Made by a program: the position numbers and the translations under genes | Source: Acinetobacter lwoffii | GTDB taxonomy: Bacteria > Pseudomonadota > Gammaproteobacteria > Pseudomonadales > Moraxellaceae | Assembly (NCBI RefSeq): GCF_002321025.1 | Contig: NZ_DCLL01000039.1 | Coordinates: 1 to 60,717 of the forward strand | Reading direction: 5' to 3' | DNA: 60,717 nt | Shown: piece after piece, positions 24,777 through 33,066 of the stretch | Position numbering within the stretch: position 1 is the stretch's first letter | How the letters are laid out: each line of letters opens with the position of its first letter | The notes under the pieces: model-generated | Told to the model about the DNA's origin: nothing | What the model saw: only the letters and a program-made list of their open reading frames with translations | The model's database searches: none

Positions 24777-25886
24777 ATGATCAACGACGATCAAAACACC
24801 ACGACTTCTCTTGATTTGGCAAAAATTCGTGAAGATATCGATTCTGTTGATCAGCAAATTCAGCAATTGATTAACCGTCGGGCACGTTTGGCTGAAGCAG
24901 TGGCAAAAGCAAAATTTGCCTCAGAAGAGAATCCGCTGTTTTACCGTCCAGAACGTGAAGCTCAGGTTTTGCGTAATGTCATGGAACGTAATGAAGGGCC
25001 ATTGTCTGATACCACCATGGCACGTCTGTTCCGTGAAATCATGTCGGCCTGTCTGGCACTCGAAGCTCCGCAAAGCATTGCTTTCCTTGGACCAGTCGGG
25101 ACTTATACCCATTCTGCGGTACTCAAGCACTTTGGTCATGATGCTGTGGTTCGTCCTTTACCGACCATTGATGAAGTTTTCCGTGACGTGGAAGCAGGCA
25201 GTGCCCATTATGGTCTGGTGCCGGTAGAAAATTCCTCTGAAGGCGTGGTCAACCATACTTTGGACTGTTTTAAAACATCGAACCTGAATGTGATTGGCGA
25301 AGTTGAATTACCGATTCACCATCAGTTCCTGATTTCTGAAAATACCCGTAAAGACAGCATCAAACAGATTTATGCGCATCAGCAGACTTTGGCACAATGC
25401 CGTAAGTGGCTGGATGCTCATTATCCAGGTGTGGAACGTGTCGCTTTAAGTTCCAATGCGGAAGCAGCACGCCGTATTCGTAATGAATGGCATTCTGCTG
25501 CAATTGCTTCTGAAATTGCCGCGAGTATCTATGACCTCGAAATCATGCATAGCAATATCGAGGACAATCCGGAAAATACCACACGCTTCCTGGTGATTGG
25601 CCGTGAAAAAGTGCCACAAAGTGGTAATGACAAGACTTCATTACTAATCTCAGCACATGATCGTGCCGGGGCTTTGCTGGAAATTCTGGCGCCGTTTGCC
25701 AAGCACAATATCAGTCTGACCAGCATTGAAACCCGTCCTGCACTTCCTGAAAAATGGGCTTATGTGTTCTTCATTGATCTTGAAGGCCATATTGAGCAGG
25801 AACACGTGAAAGCAGCCATTGAAGAAATTCGTCCTTTGGTGAAAGAAGTTCGCGTGCTTGGTTCATATCCTGCAGCTGTACTTTAA
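24777..25886 (+). CDS. pheA: Bifunctional chorismate mutase / prephenate dehydratase
   Basis: This P-protein converts chorismate to prephenate and then to phenylpyruvate in phenylalanine synthesis. The 369-residue protein has an AroQ chorismate mutase domain (residues 1-95; IREDIDSVDQQIQQLINRRARLAEAV, FYRPEREAQVL), a dehydratase domain (FLGPVGTYTHSAVLKHFG, GLVPVENSSEGVVNHTLD, NTTRFLVIG), and a C-terminal ACT domain (HDRAGALLEILAPFAKHNISLTSIETRP) for feedback inhibition by phenylalanine. ATG 24777 has GAAGGG upstream; ATG 24759 is possible. It is first in an operon with hisC and tyrA-aroA. Confidence 0.94.
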   Translation: MINDDQNTTTSLDLAKIREDIDSVDQQIQQLINRRARLAEAVAKAKFASEENPLFYRPEREAQVLRNVMERNEGPLSDTTMARLFREIMSACLALEAPQSIAFLGPVGTYTHSAVLKHFGHDAVVRPLPTIDEVFRDVEAGSAHYGLVPVENSSEGVVNHTLDCFKTSNLNVIGEVELPIHHQFLISENTRKDSIKQIYAHQQTLAQCRKWLDAHYPGVERVALSSNAEAARRIRNEWHSAAIASEIAASIYDLEIMHSNIEDNPENTTRFLVIGREKVPQSGNDKTSLLISAHDRAGALLEILAPFAKHNISLTSIETRPALPEKWAYVFFIDLEGHIEQEHVKAAIEEIRPLVKEVRVLGSYPAAVL

Positions 25887-25897
25887 GTCAGCTATCC

Positions 25898-25930
25898 GTG
25901 GTCAGGGCGAGGGTGCTGACCACTGTTTTA
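25898..25930 (+). other. Intercistronic hairpin between pheA and hisC
   Basis: GTGGTCAG (25898-25905) pairs perfectly with CTGACCAC (25916-25923), followed by TGTTTTA. It looks like a weak terminator or an mRNA-processing/stability stem inside the operon, which could lower expression of the downstream genes. Confidence 0.6.
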
Positions 25931-25952
25931 TACTTAAAATTGGAAGTCTAAA

Positions 25953-27044
25953 ATGTCGTTTGTTCCAGCCAATTCAGGCATCTCAAAATTAAAGCCATAT
26001 CAACCGGGTAAGCCAATCAGTGAACTTGAGCGCGAGTTGGGTCTTACTGATATCGTCAAACTGGCTTCAAATGAAAACCCGCTGGGTTGTTCAGATAAAG
26101 TCAAAGAAGCGGTCGCTGCGGAAATTGCTGAAATTGGCCGTTATCCAGATGGTGGTGGTTTTATCCTGAAAGATCAGATCAAAACCCAGTTTGGTTTTAA
26201 TCACGATCAGATTACCTTGGGGAATGGTTCAAACGACTTACTGGAAATGTTTGCCCGCGCATTCGTTTCAGAAAATGATTCGGTGGTGTATAGCCAGCAT
26301 GCCTTTGCAGTTTATGCATTGGTGACTCAAGCCATTAATGCACAAGCGATCGAAGTACCAGCAAAAGGCTTCTCGCATGACTTGGAAGCAATGGCGGCTG
26401 CCATTCAGGACAATACCAAACTCGTCTTCATTGCAAACCCGAATAATCCGACGGGAACCTGGTTCGAAGAAGCTGAATTTGAAGCTTTCATGCAAAAAGT
26501 TCCTGCCAATGTGATTGTGGTTCTGGATGAAGCCTATGTGGAATATTTCCCGGAAAACTTCAACAGCTTGAAATTCCTTGCGCAATATCCAAACCTGATC
26601 GTTAGCCGTACTTTGTCTAAGTGTTATGGTTTGGCTGCACTACGTGTTGGTTTTGCTCTGGCTTCAATAGAAGTGACGGATTATCTGAATCGTATTCGTC
26701 AGCCATTTAACGTTAACCATCTTGCGATGGTGGCTGCGGTGGCTGCACTGAAAGATGAAGATTTTATCGCGCGTTCTCGTGAAGTAAATAAGGCCGGTAT
26801 GGCGCAACTTGAAGCTGGCTTTAAGGCTTTGGGTCTTAACTATGTGCCTTCACGTGCCAACTTTATTCTGGTGGATGTGCAGGCTGACCCATCAGCAACC
26901 TTCAATGGTTTGCTCAAGCAAGGGGTGATTGTGCGTCCGGTCGGTATTTCAAATCACATTCGCGTATCGATTGGTACTGAAGCAGAAAATGCGAAATTCT
27001 TGAGCGCATTGGCTAAAGTACTCGGTTTAGAGGCAAAAGCTTAG
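25953..27044 (+). CDS. hisC: Histidinol-phosphate/aromatic aminotransferase
   Basis: This PLP enzyme transaminates imidazole-acetol phosphate in histidine synthesis; members in this position also use aromatic keto acids. The 363-residue protein has KLASNENPLGCS, NGSNDLLEMFARAF, FIANPNNPTGTWF, a PLP-binding VLDEAYVEYF, and the Schiff-base lysine in SRTLSKCYGLAALRVGFA. Lying between pheA and tyrA-aroA, it probably serves phenylalanine and tyrosine synthesis, as in the equivalent gammaproteobacterial clusters. It ends 3 nt before tyrA. Confidence 0.92.
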   Translation: MSFVPANSGISKLKPYQPGKPISELERELGLTDIVKLASNENPLGCSDKVKEAVAAEIAEIGRYPDGGGFILKDQIKTQFGFNHDQITLGNGSNDLLEMFARAFVSENDSVVYSQHAFAVYALVTQAINAQAIEVPAKGFSHDLEAMAAAIQDNTKLVFIANPNNPTGTWFEEAEFEAFMQKVPANVIVVLDEAYVEYFPENFNSLKFLAQYPNLIVSRTLSKCYGLAALRVGFALASIEVTDYLNRIRQPFNVNHLAMVAAVAALKDEDFIARSREVNKAGMAQLEAGFKALGLNYVPSRANFILVDVQADPSATFNGLLKQGVIVRPVGISNHIRVSIGTEAENAKFLSALAKVLGLEAKA

Positions 27045-27047
27045 ACC

Positions 27048-29294
27048 ATGTCGCAGCCACTGTTTGAAAAAGTTGCATTTATCGGGCTTGGACTGATTGG
27101 TTCAAGTCTGGCGCGTGTCATTCGAGCCGAGCATTTGGCCAATGACATTGTTGCATCGACACGTTCACAAAAGACTTTGGAAGATGCTAAATCTCTTGGC
27201 CTGATTTCCGAAGGCTATGCCGATCCTGTAGAGGCGGTCAAAGGCGCTGATCTGGTGGTACTGGCATTGCCGGTACGTGCCACGCAAAAGGTGCTGGAAG
27301 CTATCAAGCCTTATTTATCTGCCAATACCATTATTACTGATGTGGGTAGTACCAAAGGTAATGTGGTCGATGCAGCGAAAGCGGTTTTTGGCGATGAACT
27401 GCCTGAAGGTTTTGTACCGGGCCATCCGATTGCAGGTGCCGAGCATACCGGGGTGCATGCAGGTAAAGTTGATTTATTTGCCAATCATAAGGTGATTTTG
27501 ACGCCACTGCCAAGTAGTGCAGGCTGGGCCGTCGATAAACTGATTCAGCTGTGGCAAGCGGCGAAAGCCGAAGTGATTTGTATGGATGTCGACAAGCACG
27601 ATGAAGTGCTAGCGCATACCAGTCATCTTCCGCATCTCATGGCCTTTAACCTGGTTGAGCAACTGGCCAAGCGTGAAGACAATTTAGATATATTTCGTTA
27701 TGCTGCCGGTGGCTTCCGGGATTTCTCGCGAATTGCCGCCAGCGATCCACAAATGTGGCATGACATCTTTTTTGCCAACAAAAAAGCAGTTCTGAATGCT
27801 GTTGATGGCTTTGAACAGCAGCTCGCGATTATCCGCAAATTGATTGAAGATGAAGATTCCCACGCATTGATGGGCTTATTGGGTCATGCGCAGGCAGCTC
27901 GCCAGCATTTCAACCATATGCTCGCCAAGAAACCTTTCATGGAGAAAAATAAAGTGACACAACAATTTACCATTCAGCCGGGTGCCAAGAAATTTCAGGG
28001 TAAATTTACCGTGCCAGGTGACAAATCTGTGTCACATCGCTCGATCATGTTTGGTGCGATTGCTGAAGGCACCACGCATGTGACCGGCTTTCTGGAAGGT
28101 GAAGATGCTTTAGCGACACTGCAAGCTTTCCGTGATATGGGTGTCAGCATTGAAGGCCCTAAAAATGGTGAAGTCACCATTCATGGTGTTGGCATGCAAG
28201 GCTTAAAAGCGCCGCAGTCTGCCATTTATATGGGCAACTCAGGCACTTCAATGCGTTTGCTGTCGGGTATGCTAGCAGCACAGAAATTTGATTCAGTGAT
28301 GACAGGGGATGCGTCATTGTCTAAACGTCCAATGGAGCGTATTGCCAAGCCTTTACGTGAAATGGGCGCGCAAATTCAGACCACGGGTGAGCGAGGTACG
28401 CCACCTGTATCCATCACCGGCAACCAGAATCTTAAAGGCATTCAGTACGATTTGCCAATGGCCTCTGCTCAGGTGAAATCAGGGATTTTACTTGCAGGTC
28501 TATGGGCAGAAGGTGAAACTTCGGTGACTGAACCAGAACCAACACGCGACCATACTGAACGTATGCTACGTGCCTTTGGTTATGAAGTGAAAACCGAAGG
28601 TAATCGAATTTCACTGCAAGGTGGCGGAAAGCTGGTTGGAACCAATATTCAGGTGCCTTCAGATATTTCTTCTGCTGCTTTCTTTATGGTCGGTGCGGCC
28701 ATTACTGAAAACTCGGATGTGACCCTTGAAGCAGTTGGCATTAACCCGACCCGTACTGGTGTGATCGAAATCCTCAAGCAAATGGGTGCGGACATTACAG
28801 TTGAAAACGAGCGTATTGCAGGCGGTGAACCGATTGCCGATATTCGTATCCGTGGTACACGTACCTTAAAAGGCATTCATATGCCGGAAGATCAGGTGCC
28901 ATTGGCAATTGATGAATTCCCGGCGCTATTCATTGCGGCTGCATGTGCCGAAGGTCAAACCATCCTGACCGGTGCTGCCGAGCTTCGCGTAAAAGAATCG
29001 GATCGTATTCAAGTGATGGCCGACGGTCTTCAAACCATGGGCATCGACTGTACCCCAACGGACGATGGCATCATCATTGAAGGTAAGGGCAAGTCCGGTG
29101 ACTGGTCGCCAATCTTTACGGGTGGTGAAATTGAATCGCATCACGATCACCGTATCGCGATGAGTTTTTCGATTGCCGGTTTGCGTAATTCGGAGCAGAT
29201 CAAGATTGTCGGTACTGAAACGGTCGCAACCAGTTTTCCTACCTTCACAGAATTGACCTCAATCGCAGGACTGTCAATTCAAGTGTCAGAATAA
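27048..29294 (+). CDS. aroA: Fused prephenate/arogenate dehydrogenase and EPSP synthase (TyrA-AroA)
   Basis: This single 748-residue chain carries two enzymes. Residues 1-300 are TyrA: Rossmann IGLGLIGSSLARVIR, TDVGSTKGNVVDAA, GHPIAGAEHTGVHAG and HDEVLAHTSHLPHL. Residues 310-748 are 3-phosphoshikimate 1-carboxyvinyltransferase: PGDKSVSHRSIMFGAIAEG, GNSGTSMRLLSGMLA, LRVKESDRIQVMADGL and DHRIAMSFSIAGL. The fusion joins the step before chorismate to the tyrosine branch, and is known in Acinetobacter and relatives. The junction (near FMEKNKVTQQ) has no internal stop. It follows hisC by 3 nt and ends the operon. Confidence 0.94.
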   Translation: MSQPLFEKVAFIGLGLIGSSLARVIRAEHLANDIVASTRSQKTLEDAKSLGLISEGYADPVEAVKGADLVVLALPVRATQKVLEAIKPYLSANTIITDVGSTKGNVVDAAKAVFGDELPEGFVPGHPIAGAEHTGVHAGKVDLFANHKVILTPLPSSAGWAVDKLIQLWQAAKAEVICMDVDKHDEVLAHTSHLPHLMAFNLVEQLAKREDNLDIFRYAAGGFRDFSRIAASDPQMWHDIFFANKKAVLNAVDGFEQQLAIIRKLIEDEDSHALMGLLGHAQAARQHFNHMLAKKPFMEKNKVTQQFTIQPGAKKFQGKFTVPGDKSVSHRSIMFGAIAEGTTHVTGFLEGEDALATLQAFRDMGVSIEGPKNGEVTIHGVGMQGLKAPQSAIYMGNSGTSMRLLSGMLAAQKFDSVMTGDASLSKRPMERIAKPLREMGAQIQTTGERGTPPVSITGNQNLKGIQYDLPMASAQVKSGILLAGLWAEGETSVTEPEPTRDHTERMLRAFGYEVKTEGNRISLQGGGKLVGTNIQVPSDISSAAFFMVGAAITENSDVTLEAVGINPTRTGVIEILKQMGADITVENERIAGGEPIADIRIRGTRTLKGIHMPEDQVPLAIDEFPALFIAAACAEGQTILTGAAELRVKESDRIQVMADGLQTMGIDCTPTDDGIIIEGKGKSGDWSPIFTGGEIESHHDHRIAMSFSIAGLRNSEQIKIVGTETVATSFPTFTELTSIAGLSIQVSE

Positions 29295-29310
29295 TTTTTA
29301 AAATTATGTG

Positions 29311-29339
29311 AAACAGCCAAGCTTTTGCTTGGCTGTTTT
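29311..29339 (+). terminator. Terminator of the pheA-hisC-tyrA/aroA operon
   Basis: AAACAGCCAAGC (29311-29322), a TTTT loop and GCTTGGCTGTTT (29327-29338). Confidence 0.87.
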
Positions 29340-29393
29340 GTTTATATTGCTTATGCTAAACCCATATAAGAAAAAAGCCATTTGGAAATAGCG

Positions 29394-29756
29394 ATGCGAA
29401 AATTAAAATTCATGGCCAATACCCAGAGCCAAACACCACGGGATGGTCAGGAAACCCAGGAATATGTAGCACATTTACTTGCCGAAGAATTAGGTAAATA
29501 CGGGTTTCAGACCTTAAGCCAAAGTGGTGCTCAGGTTGCCGTCAGCGTGGAAGAACATGCGCTGCCTTTATCGGTGAGTTGCGAAACCAGAGATGAACAA
29601 GGGCATCTGGTTTGTGAAATTGCCTCATATCCTGAAGAAGAGCAGGACTGGCTGGATCGTATCACTGAAAGAAGCCTGCTTAATCAGCTTGCGCAGGCAG
29701 TGGAAACCTCTCTAAAAGAGCAGGAAAGCTTTAGCGAGTTTGAATGGAAGAGCTAA
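29394..29756 (+). CDS. Hypothetical protein overlapping a GNAT gene
   Basis: This 120-residue soluble protein has no family I recognise. It starts RKLKFMANTQSQTPRDGQ and continues with acidic amphipathic helices (EYVAHLLAEELGKYGFQ, LLNQLAQAVETSLKEQESF). ATG 29394 follows GGAA; TTG 29382 also opens the frame. Its end overlaps the start of the next gene by 13 bp in another frame, so the two are translationally coupled and probably work together. Confidence 0.65.
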   Translation: MRKLKFMANTQSQTPRDGQETQEYVAHLLAEELGKYGFQTLSQSGAQVAVSVEEHALPLSVSCETRDEQGHLVCEIASYPEEEQDWLDRITERSLLNQLAQAVETSLKEQESFSEFEWKS

Positions 29757-30286
29757 TTCAACAGACTCAATCAGCTTTGCCCATACTGCAAACTAAACGC
29801 TTGATCCTAAATTGTTTTAAATCAGCCGATGCCAAAGAAACTTATGTTTCAATTACGCCGAGTTTGACACGTTTTATGGCGTGGGACCCACCACAATCTG
29901 AACAGGAATTTACAACAGTCTGGAAAAATTGGCTGGAAAATATGACCGATCATAAAGAATATGTATTTGTTATCCGTCATATTGAAACACAAGAATTTAT
30001 TGGACTATGTGGTTTGCATCGACTTCATGATGAAATACCTGAAGTCGGTATCTGGATTCGTGAAACTGCACATGGTCATCATTATGGACATGAGGCAGTG
30101 CATTGTGTTGTGGCTTATGCTTTCAATACATTCGGGATTCAAGTCTTAAGCTACCCGGTAGCAGAAGAAAACTGGGCTAGCCGTAAAATTGCAGACCGCT
30201 TGGGCGGAAAAATTATCCGTTACATCGATAAGCCTAAATATCGGGCTGTGATGTATGAAATTTTTGCAGAAGATTTTGTCTTTTAA
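29744..30286 (+). CDS. GNAT-family N-acetyltransferase (RimJ/RimL type)
   Basis: This 180-residue acetyl-CoA-dependent acetyltransferase has the RimJ/RimL layout: N-terminal LQTKRLILNCFKSADAKETYV, a central EFIGLCGLHRLHDEIPEVGIWI beta segment, and the motif-A region RETAHGHHYGHEAVHCVVAYAF, followed by YPVAEENWASRKIADRLG. The acetyl-CoA loop (HGHHYGHEA) departs from the common Q/RxxGxG/A form by having several His. The substrate is unknown. Its start lies inside the preceding hypothetical gene. Confidence 0.82.
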   Translation: MEELIQQTQSALPILQTKRLILNCFKSADAKETYVSITPSLTRFMAWDPPQSEQEFTTVWKNWLENMTDHKEYVFVIRHIETQEFIGLCGLHRLHDEIPEVGIWIRETAHGHHYGHEAVHCVVAYAFNTFGIQVLSYPVAEENWASRKIADRLGGKIIRYIDKPKYRAVMYEIFAEDFVF

Positions 30287-30288
30287 TA

Positions 30289-30316
30289 AAAAAACCCATC
30301 AGATGATGGGTTTTTT
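30289..30316. terminator. Bidirectional terminator between the GNAT and hydrolase genes
   Basis: AAAACCCATC (30291-30300) pairs with GATGGGTTTT (30305-30314), with A and T runs outside, placed between convergent genes. Confidence 0.87.
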
Positions 30317-30318
30317 AT

Positions 30319-30951
30319 TTAGCCAAGCGCTAAGTACCGGGTCATTGCGATCCGTAATTGCTTTAAATAGCCGGTAAAGAAATGGTTGGCACCAGGTAAT
30401 ACGGTCACTAAATGGCGTTGTGGTTTTGCCCATTCAATCATATCTGAGAGCAAAGTCACTTCATCGGCTTCGCCATGAATGAACAGAATGTCGCCTTTAA
30501 TGGCGGGCGTCACATAATGACGAATACCGGCAACTGTTGCAGTCGGCAGACCACATAAAATGGTTTGCTTTGGTTGCAGTTCTACGGGTAAGGCTGCATA
30601 GCTTTTTGCCATGACATGCGCACCAAAACTAAAACCGCCTGCATAAAAAGGCAGGGCAATATGCTGGTTGCGAGCGAACCGAATGACTTCTAATACATCA
30701 TCCGTTTCACCGAAGCCCTCGTCGTGTATACCTTCACTTTGACCAGAACCACGGAAACTTGGACGATACACAATACAGCCACGTTCCAGATACATTTGTG
30801 CCAGTAAAACCGGAACCTTATGTTGTGGTGTACCGCCTTGCAATGGATGGGGGTGACAAACTACCGCGAATCCTTTCACTTCACCCTGAGGATAATCCAC
30901 AAAAACTTCAATCTGACCCGCAGGCCCTTGAAGAAAAATTTGCTCGGGCAT
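30319..30951 (-). CDS. Alpha/beta hydrolase (dienelactone-hydrolase-like)
   Basis: This 210-residue cytoplasmic hydrolase has the COG2945-type features: VVCHPHPLQGGTPQHKV near residue 30, VYRPSFRGSGQSEG, the nucleophile elbow GGFSFGA (catalytic Ser near 108), a late acidic residue in FIHGEADEVT, and the catalytic His in PGANHFF. The substrate is unknown. ATG 30951 is the natural start, and it is monocistronic. Confidence 0.83.
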   Translation of the reverse strand: MPEQIFLQGPAGQIEVFVDYPQGEVKGFAVVCHPHPLQGGTPQHKVPVLLAQMYLERGCIVYRPSFRGSGQSEGIHDEGFGETDDVLEVIRFARNQHIALPFYAGGFSFGAHVMAKSYAALPVELQPKQTILCGLPTATVAGIRHYVTPAIKGDILFIHGEADEVTLLSDMIEWAKPQRHLVTVLPGANHFFTGYLKQLRIAMTRYLALG

Positions 30952-31074
30952 ATAAAAACCGATGATTAACAGGAGAATCGTGCATTTTAACGATTATGGT
31001 GAATAAAAACATGAATTGGAATTAAAATAAGCAGACTGATATAGTTTGATTAATCATTTTTTGACCAGGTTGCC

Positions 31075-31857
31075 ATGCTCGCTTTAATTTCTCCAGCCAA
31101 AACTCTCGATTACGATACTCCATTACCGACTGACCAATTTACTCAAGCGAGATTATTAGAACATTCACAGGACTTGATCAACGTTTGTCGCACACTTTCT
31201 GCAACAGAAATTTCCAGCTTAATGAGTGTTAGTGAAAAAATTGCCACTTTAAATACCGCACGTTTTAATGACTGGCAACCGGATTTTAATTTAGCCAATG
31301 CCCGTCAGGCGATTTTTGCATTTAAAGGCGATGTCTATACAGGTCTGGATGCCTATAGTTTAAAACATGAAGATCTGCACTATGCACAAGACCGTTTACG
31401 CATGTTGTCTGGATTATATGGACTCTTACGTCCCTTGGATTTGATGATGCCGTACCGTCTGGAAATGGGAACCAAATTGGCCAATTCCCGCGGGCATAAC
31501 CTATATGACTTCTGGGCACATCACATTACTGATCTGATTAATCAGGATCTAGCAGCAGCAAATTCTGAAATCCTGGTGAATATTGCCTCTGATGAATATT
31601 ACAAATCAGTCAACGAGTGCAAAATTCAGGCAGACATTATCAAGCCGGTATTTCTGGATCAGAAAAATGGCAAATATAAAGTGATTAGTTTCTATGCCAA
31701 AAAAGCACGCGGTCTCATGGCGCGTTTTATGATTGAAAATAAAATTGATTGTGTCGAAGAGTTGAAAGCTTTTAATAGCGATGGCTATTATTTTGATGCA
31801 GACAGTTCACTCAAGGGAGAACTGGTGTTTAAGCGTGATGAACAACTGAGTGCATAA
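31075..31857 (+). CDS. yaaA: Peroxide stress protein YaaA (UPF0246)
   Basis: YaaA proteins lower intracellular iron damage during peroxide stress and bind DNA. The 260-residue protein shows the family pattern from its first residues (MLALISPAKTLDYDTP), then QDRLRMLSGLYGLLRPLDLMMPYRLEMGTKL, VNIASDEYYKSV, and ISFYAKKARGLMARFMIEN. The length is normal. It stands alone, with its promoter in the 120-bp divergent gap before it. The E. coli gene is controlled by OxyR; no site for that is clear here. Confidence 0.92.
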   Translation: MLALISPAKTLDYDTPLPTDQFTQARLLEHSQDLINVCRTLSATEISSLMSVSEKIATLNTARFNDWQPDFNLANARQAIFAFKGDVYTGLDAYSLKHEDLHYAQDRLRMLSGLYGLLRPLDLMMPYRLEMGTKLANSRGHNLYDFWAHHITDLINQDLAAANSEILVNIASDEYYKSVNECKIQADIIKPVFLDQKNGKYKVISFYAKKARGLMARFMIENKIDCVEELKAFNSDGYYFDADSSLKGELVFKRDEQLSA

Positions 31858-31868
31858 ATGAGATGATT

Positions 31869-31908
31869 CCCAGTATTCAGCATGAGGATATATATGCCGG
31901 ATATTGGG
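31869..31908 (+). other. Structured hairpin downstream of yaaA
   Basis: CCCAGTAT (31869-31876) pairs with ATATTGGG (31901-31908) with one G-T wobble. After a symmetric 3x3 internal loop, GCAT (31880-31883) pairs with ATGC (31894-31897). There is no T-run after it, so it is not a typical terminator. Confidence 0.45.
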
Positions 31909-32465
31909 ATGTCGTTATTATGGTTAGGTTCTTGAACTATGTACATGCATGTGATGTGAGTAGGGAATAATAGACAGCATCATGACAACTATAAAATCTG
32001 TAATTCTTGAATATCAGGTAGAGCTTCAAGGTAATTAAAAATAAAAAATATCGCTAAACATCTTGAAATCCCTCGCAAAATCTCCCTTATTTAGATCATT
32101 TTATCCTAAAAATTAAAGTTGAGTATTCTTGGAAAAGGCCGATAAAATAAATCGAAATAATTTCTATTGAATAGGTTAGATTTCATTTATCTATATATTT
32201 TAATTTTGAAGAAACTTCTTTTAGATATTTTTAAAAATATATTAAATTCAATTATTTATTGTTTATTTGAAAGAATTTTTAATAGTATCGATTTTTTGAA
32301 AAAAAGAATTATAAATTAATTAAGTATTAATAAATAAAACGACATAAAATTAATCTTTAGAAGATAAATAAATGCCTTCTATCGGGTTAAATGTAAACTA
32401 TGTCACAAGTTTGTTAGGTTTTTTGTTAGCATAATTGCATAGTGTTACAAAGCAGCATAATAAAA

Positions 32466-32627
32466 ATGAAAATATATGCTATCCCTGTTTTTGCCTTAAT
32501 GATCAGTTTATTAGGATTTTGTGTCCATAAACAGTCAGAAATCAGAAAATATGAAAAGATCCGTCATGTCTTGAACGATGGACGTGATTCAAGCAAATTG
32601 CTGGAATCCAATCGGCATCGACATTAA
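32466..32627 (+). CDS. Possible small membrane protein
   Basis: This 53-residue frame has one predicted membrane helix (residues 4-20, with a Cys at its end) and a charged C-terminal tail (KQSEIRKYEKIRHVLNDG, ending SNRHRH). The positive tail would stay in the cytoplasm if the N-terminus is outside. No ribosome-binding site is clear before ATG 32466. It has no recognised family and stands alone in AT-rich DNA, so it may be either a real small protein or chance. Confidence 0.35.
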   Translation: MKIYAIPVFALMISLLGFCVHKQSEIRKYEKIRHVLNDGRDSSKLLESNRHRH

Positions 32628-32773
32628 GCAGGTTATATATATTCCTCCCGCCAATTGGGCTGGATTAATAAAATTAAAACCATAATAAATATAATAAAAT
32701 TTTTTAAATATTCACCTGGAATATATTAATTTCTAATAAAGTGTAAAATCAAATAAGCAATAAGAAATCAATG

Positions 32774-32876
32774 TGTTATAATTTGCCAACGATCAGGATG
32801 AAGCAGAATTCATCTTGTTAAGCATTTGATTTAAATCGAGAAAATAAAGCTGCATAAAGGTTATGCAGCTTTTTTG
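32774..32876 (+). ncRNA. Candidate small RNA with own promoter and terminator
   Basis: An extended -10 (TG-T-TATAAT, 32774-32782) predicts transcription from about 32789. A first hairpin pairs GGATGAA (32796-32802) with TTCATCT (32809-32815). A near-palindromic linker (GATTTAAATC) follows, then a strong intrinsic terminator: AAGCTGCATAA (32847-32857) with TTATGCAGCTT (32861-32871) and a T-run. The RNA would be about 88 nt. No start codon with a ribosome-binding site lies in it. It could instead be an attenuated leader of the permease gene 190 bp downstream. Confidence 0.5.
32847..32876 (+). terminator. Intrinsic terminator of the small-RNA candidate
   Basis: An 11-bp perfect stem with loop AGG and a T-run at 32870-32875. 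Confidence 0.85.
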
Positions 32877-32900
32877 TTTAGATTTTTTTTGGGTTTTTAT

Positions 32901-32958
32901 AGCATAGCCCTGGGGCTGTAAGCTGTTCCAACATTTTAACCCGTCAAATGGCTATGCT
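32901..32958 (+). promoter_or_regulatory. Structured element upstream of the purine permease, possible riboswitch
   Basis: AGCATAGCC (32901-32909) and GGCTATGCT (32950-32958) form a perfect 9-bp closing stem around 40 nt. Inside, TGG-G-GCT-GTA-AGC-TGTT-CCA can form a small hairpin, leaving an unpaired strand (ACATTTTAACCCGTCAAAT) whose CCC could pair with the GGGG. A stem with a large asymmetric internal loop, before a purine permease, recalls the xanthine-sensing NMT1 class, but I could not match a consensus. Two sites of a DNA-binding protein are the alternative. Confidence 0.4.
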
Positions 32959-33066
32959 GGCATATTCGTTGCTAACACATCCTTAAAATTGATGAATTTT
33001 TTTATAAAATTTCATTTATTTGACGGCTTGCTTAAAGCATAAAGTTTACTCAATAGGGGCTAGGTC

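Larger units (their letters stand above)
31858..33066. other. 1.2-kb AT-rich region nearly free of genes
   Basis: The central part (about 32150-32400) is extremely AT-rich and may be a site for H-NS-type binding. Visible content: a hairpin at 31869-31908, one possible small membrane protein (32466-32627), a small-RNA candidate ending at 32876, and an inverted repeat at 32901-32958 before the purine permease. I see no longer coding region on either strand. Confidence 0.6.

Noticed and set aside
31983..32039. 18-codon frame starting MTTIKSV after yaaA
   Set aside because: It is too short to support, has no ribosome-binding site, and ends within 60 bp in AT-rich DNA.
32880..33066. Classical purine (xpt-type) riboswitch before the purine permease
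   Set aside because: The conserved purine-riboswitch junction and kissing-loop sequences are absent; only the separate stem at 32901-32958 is seen.
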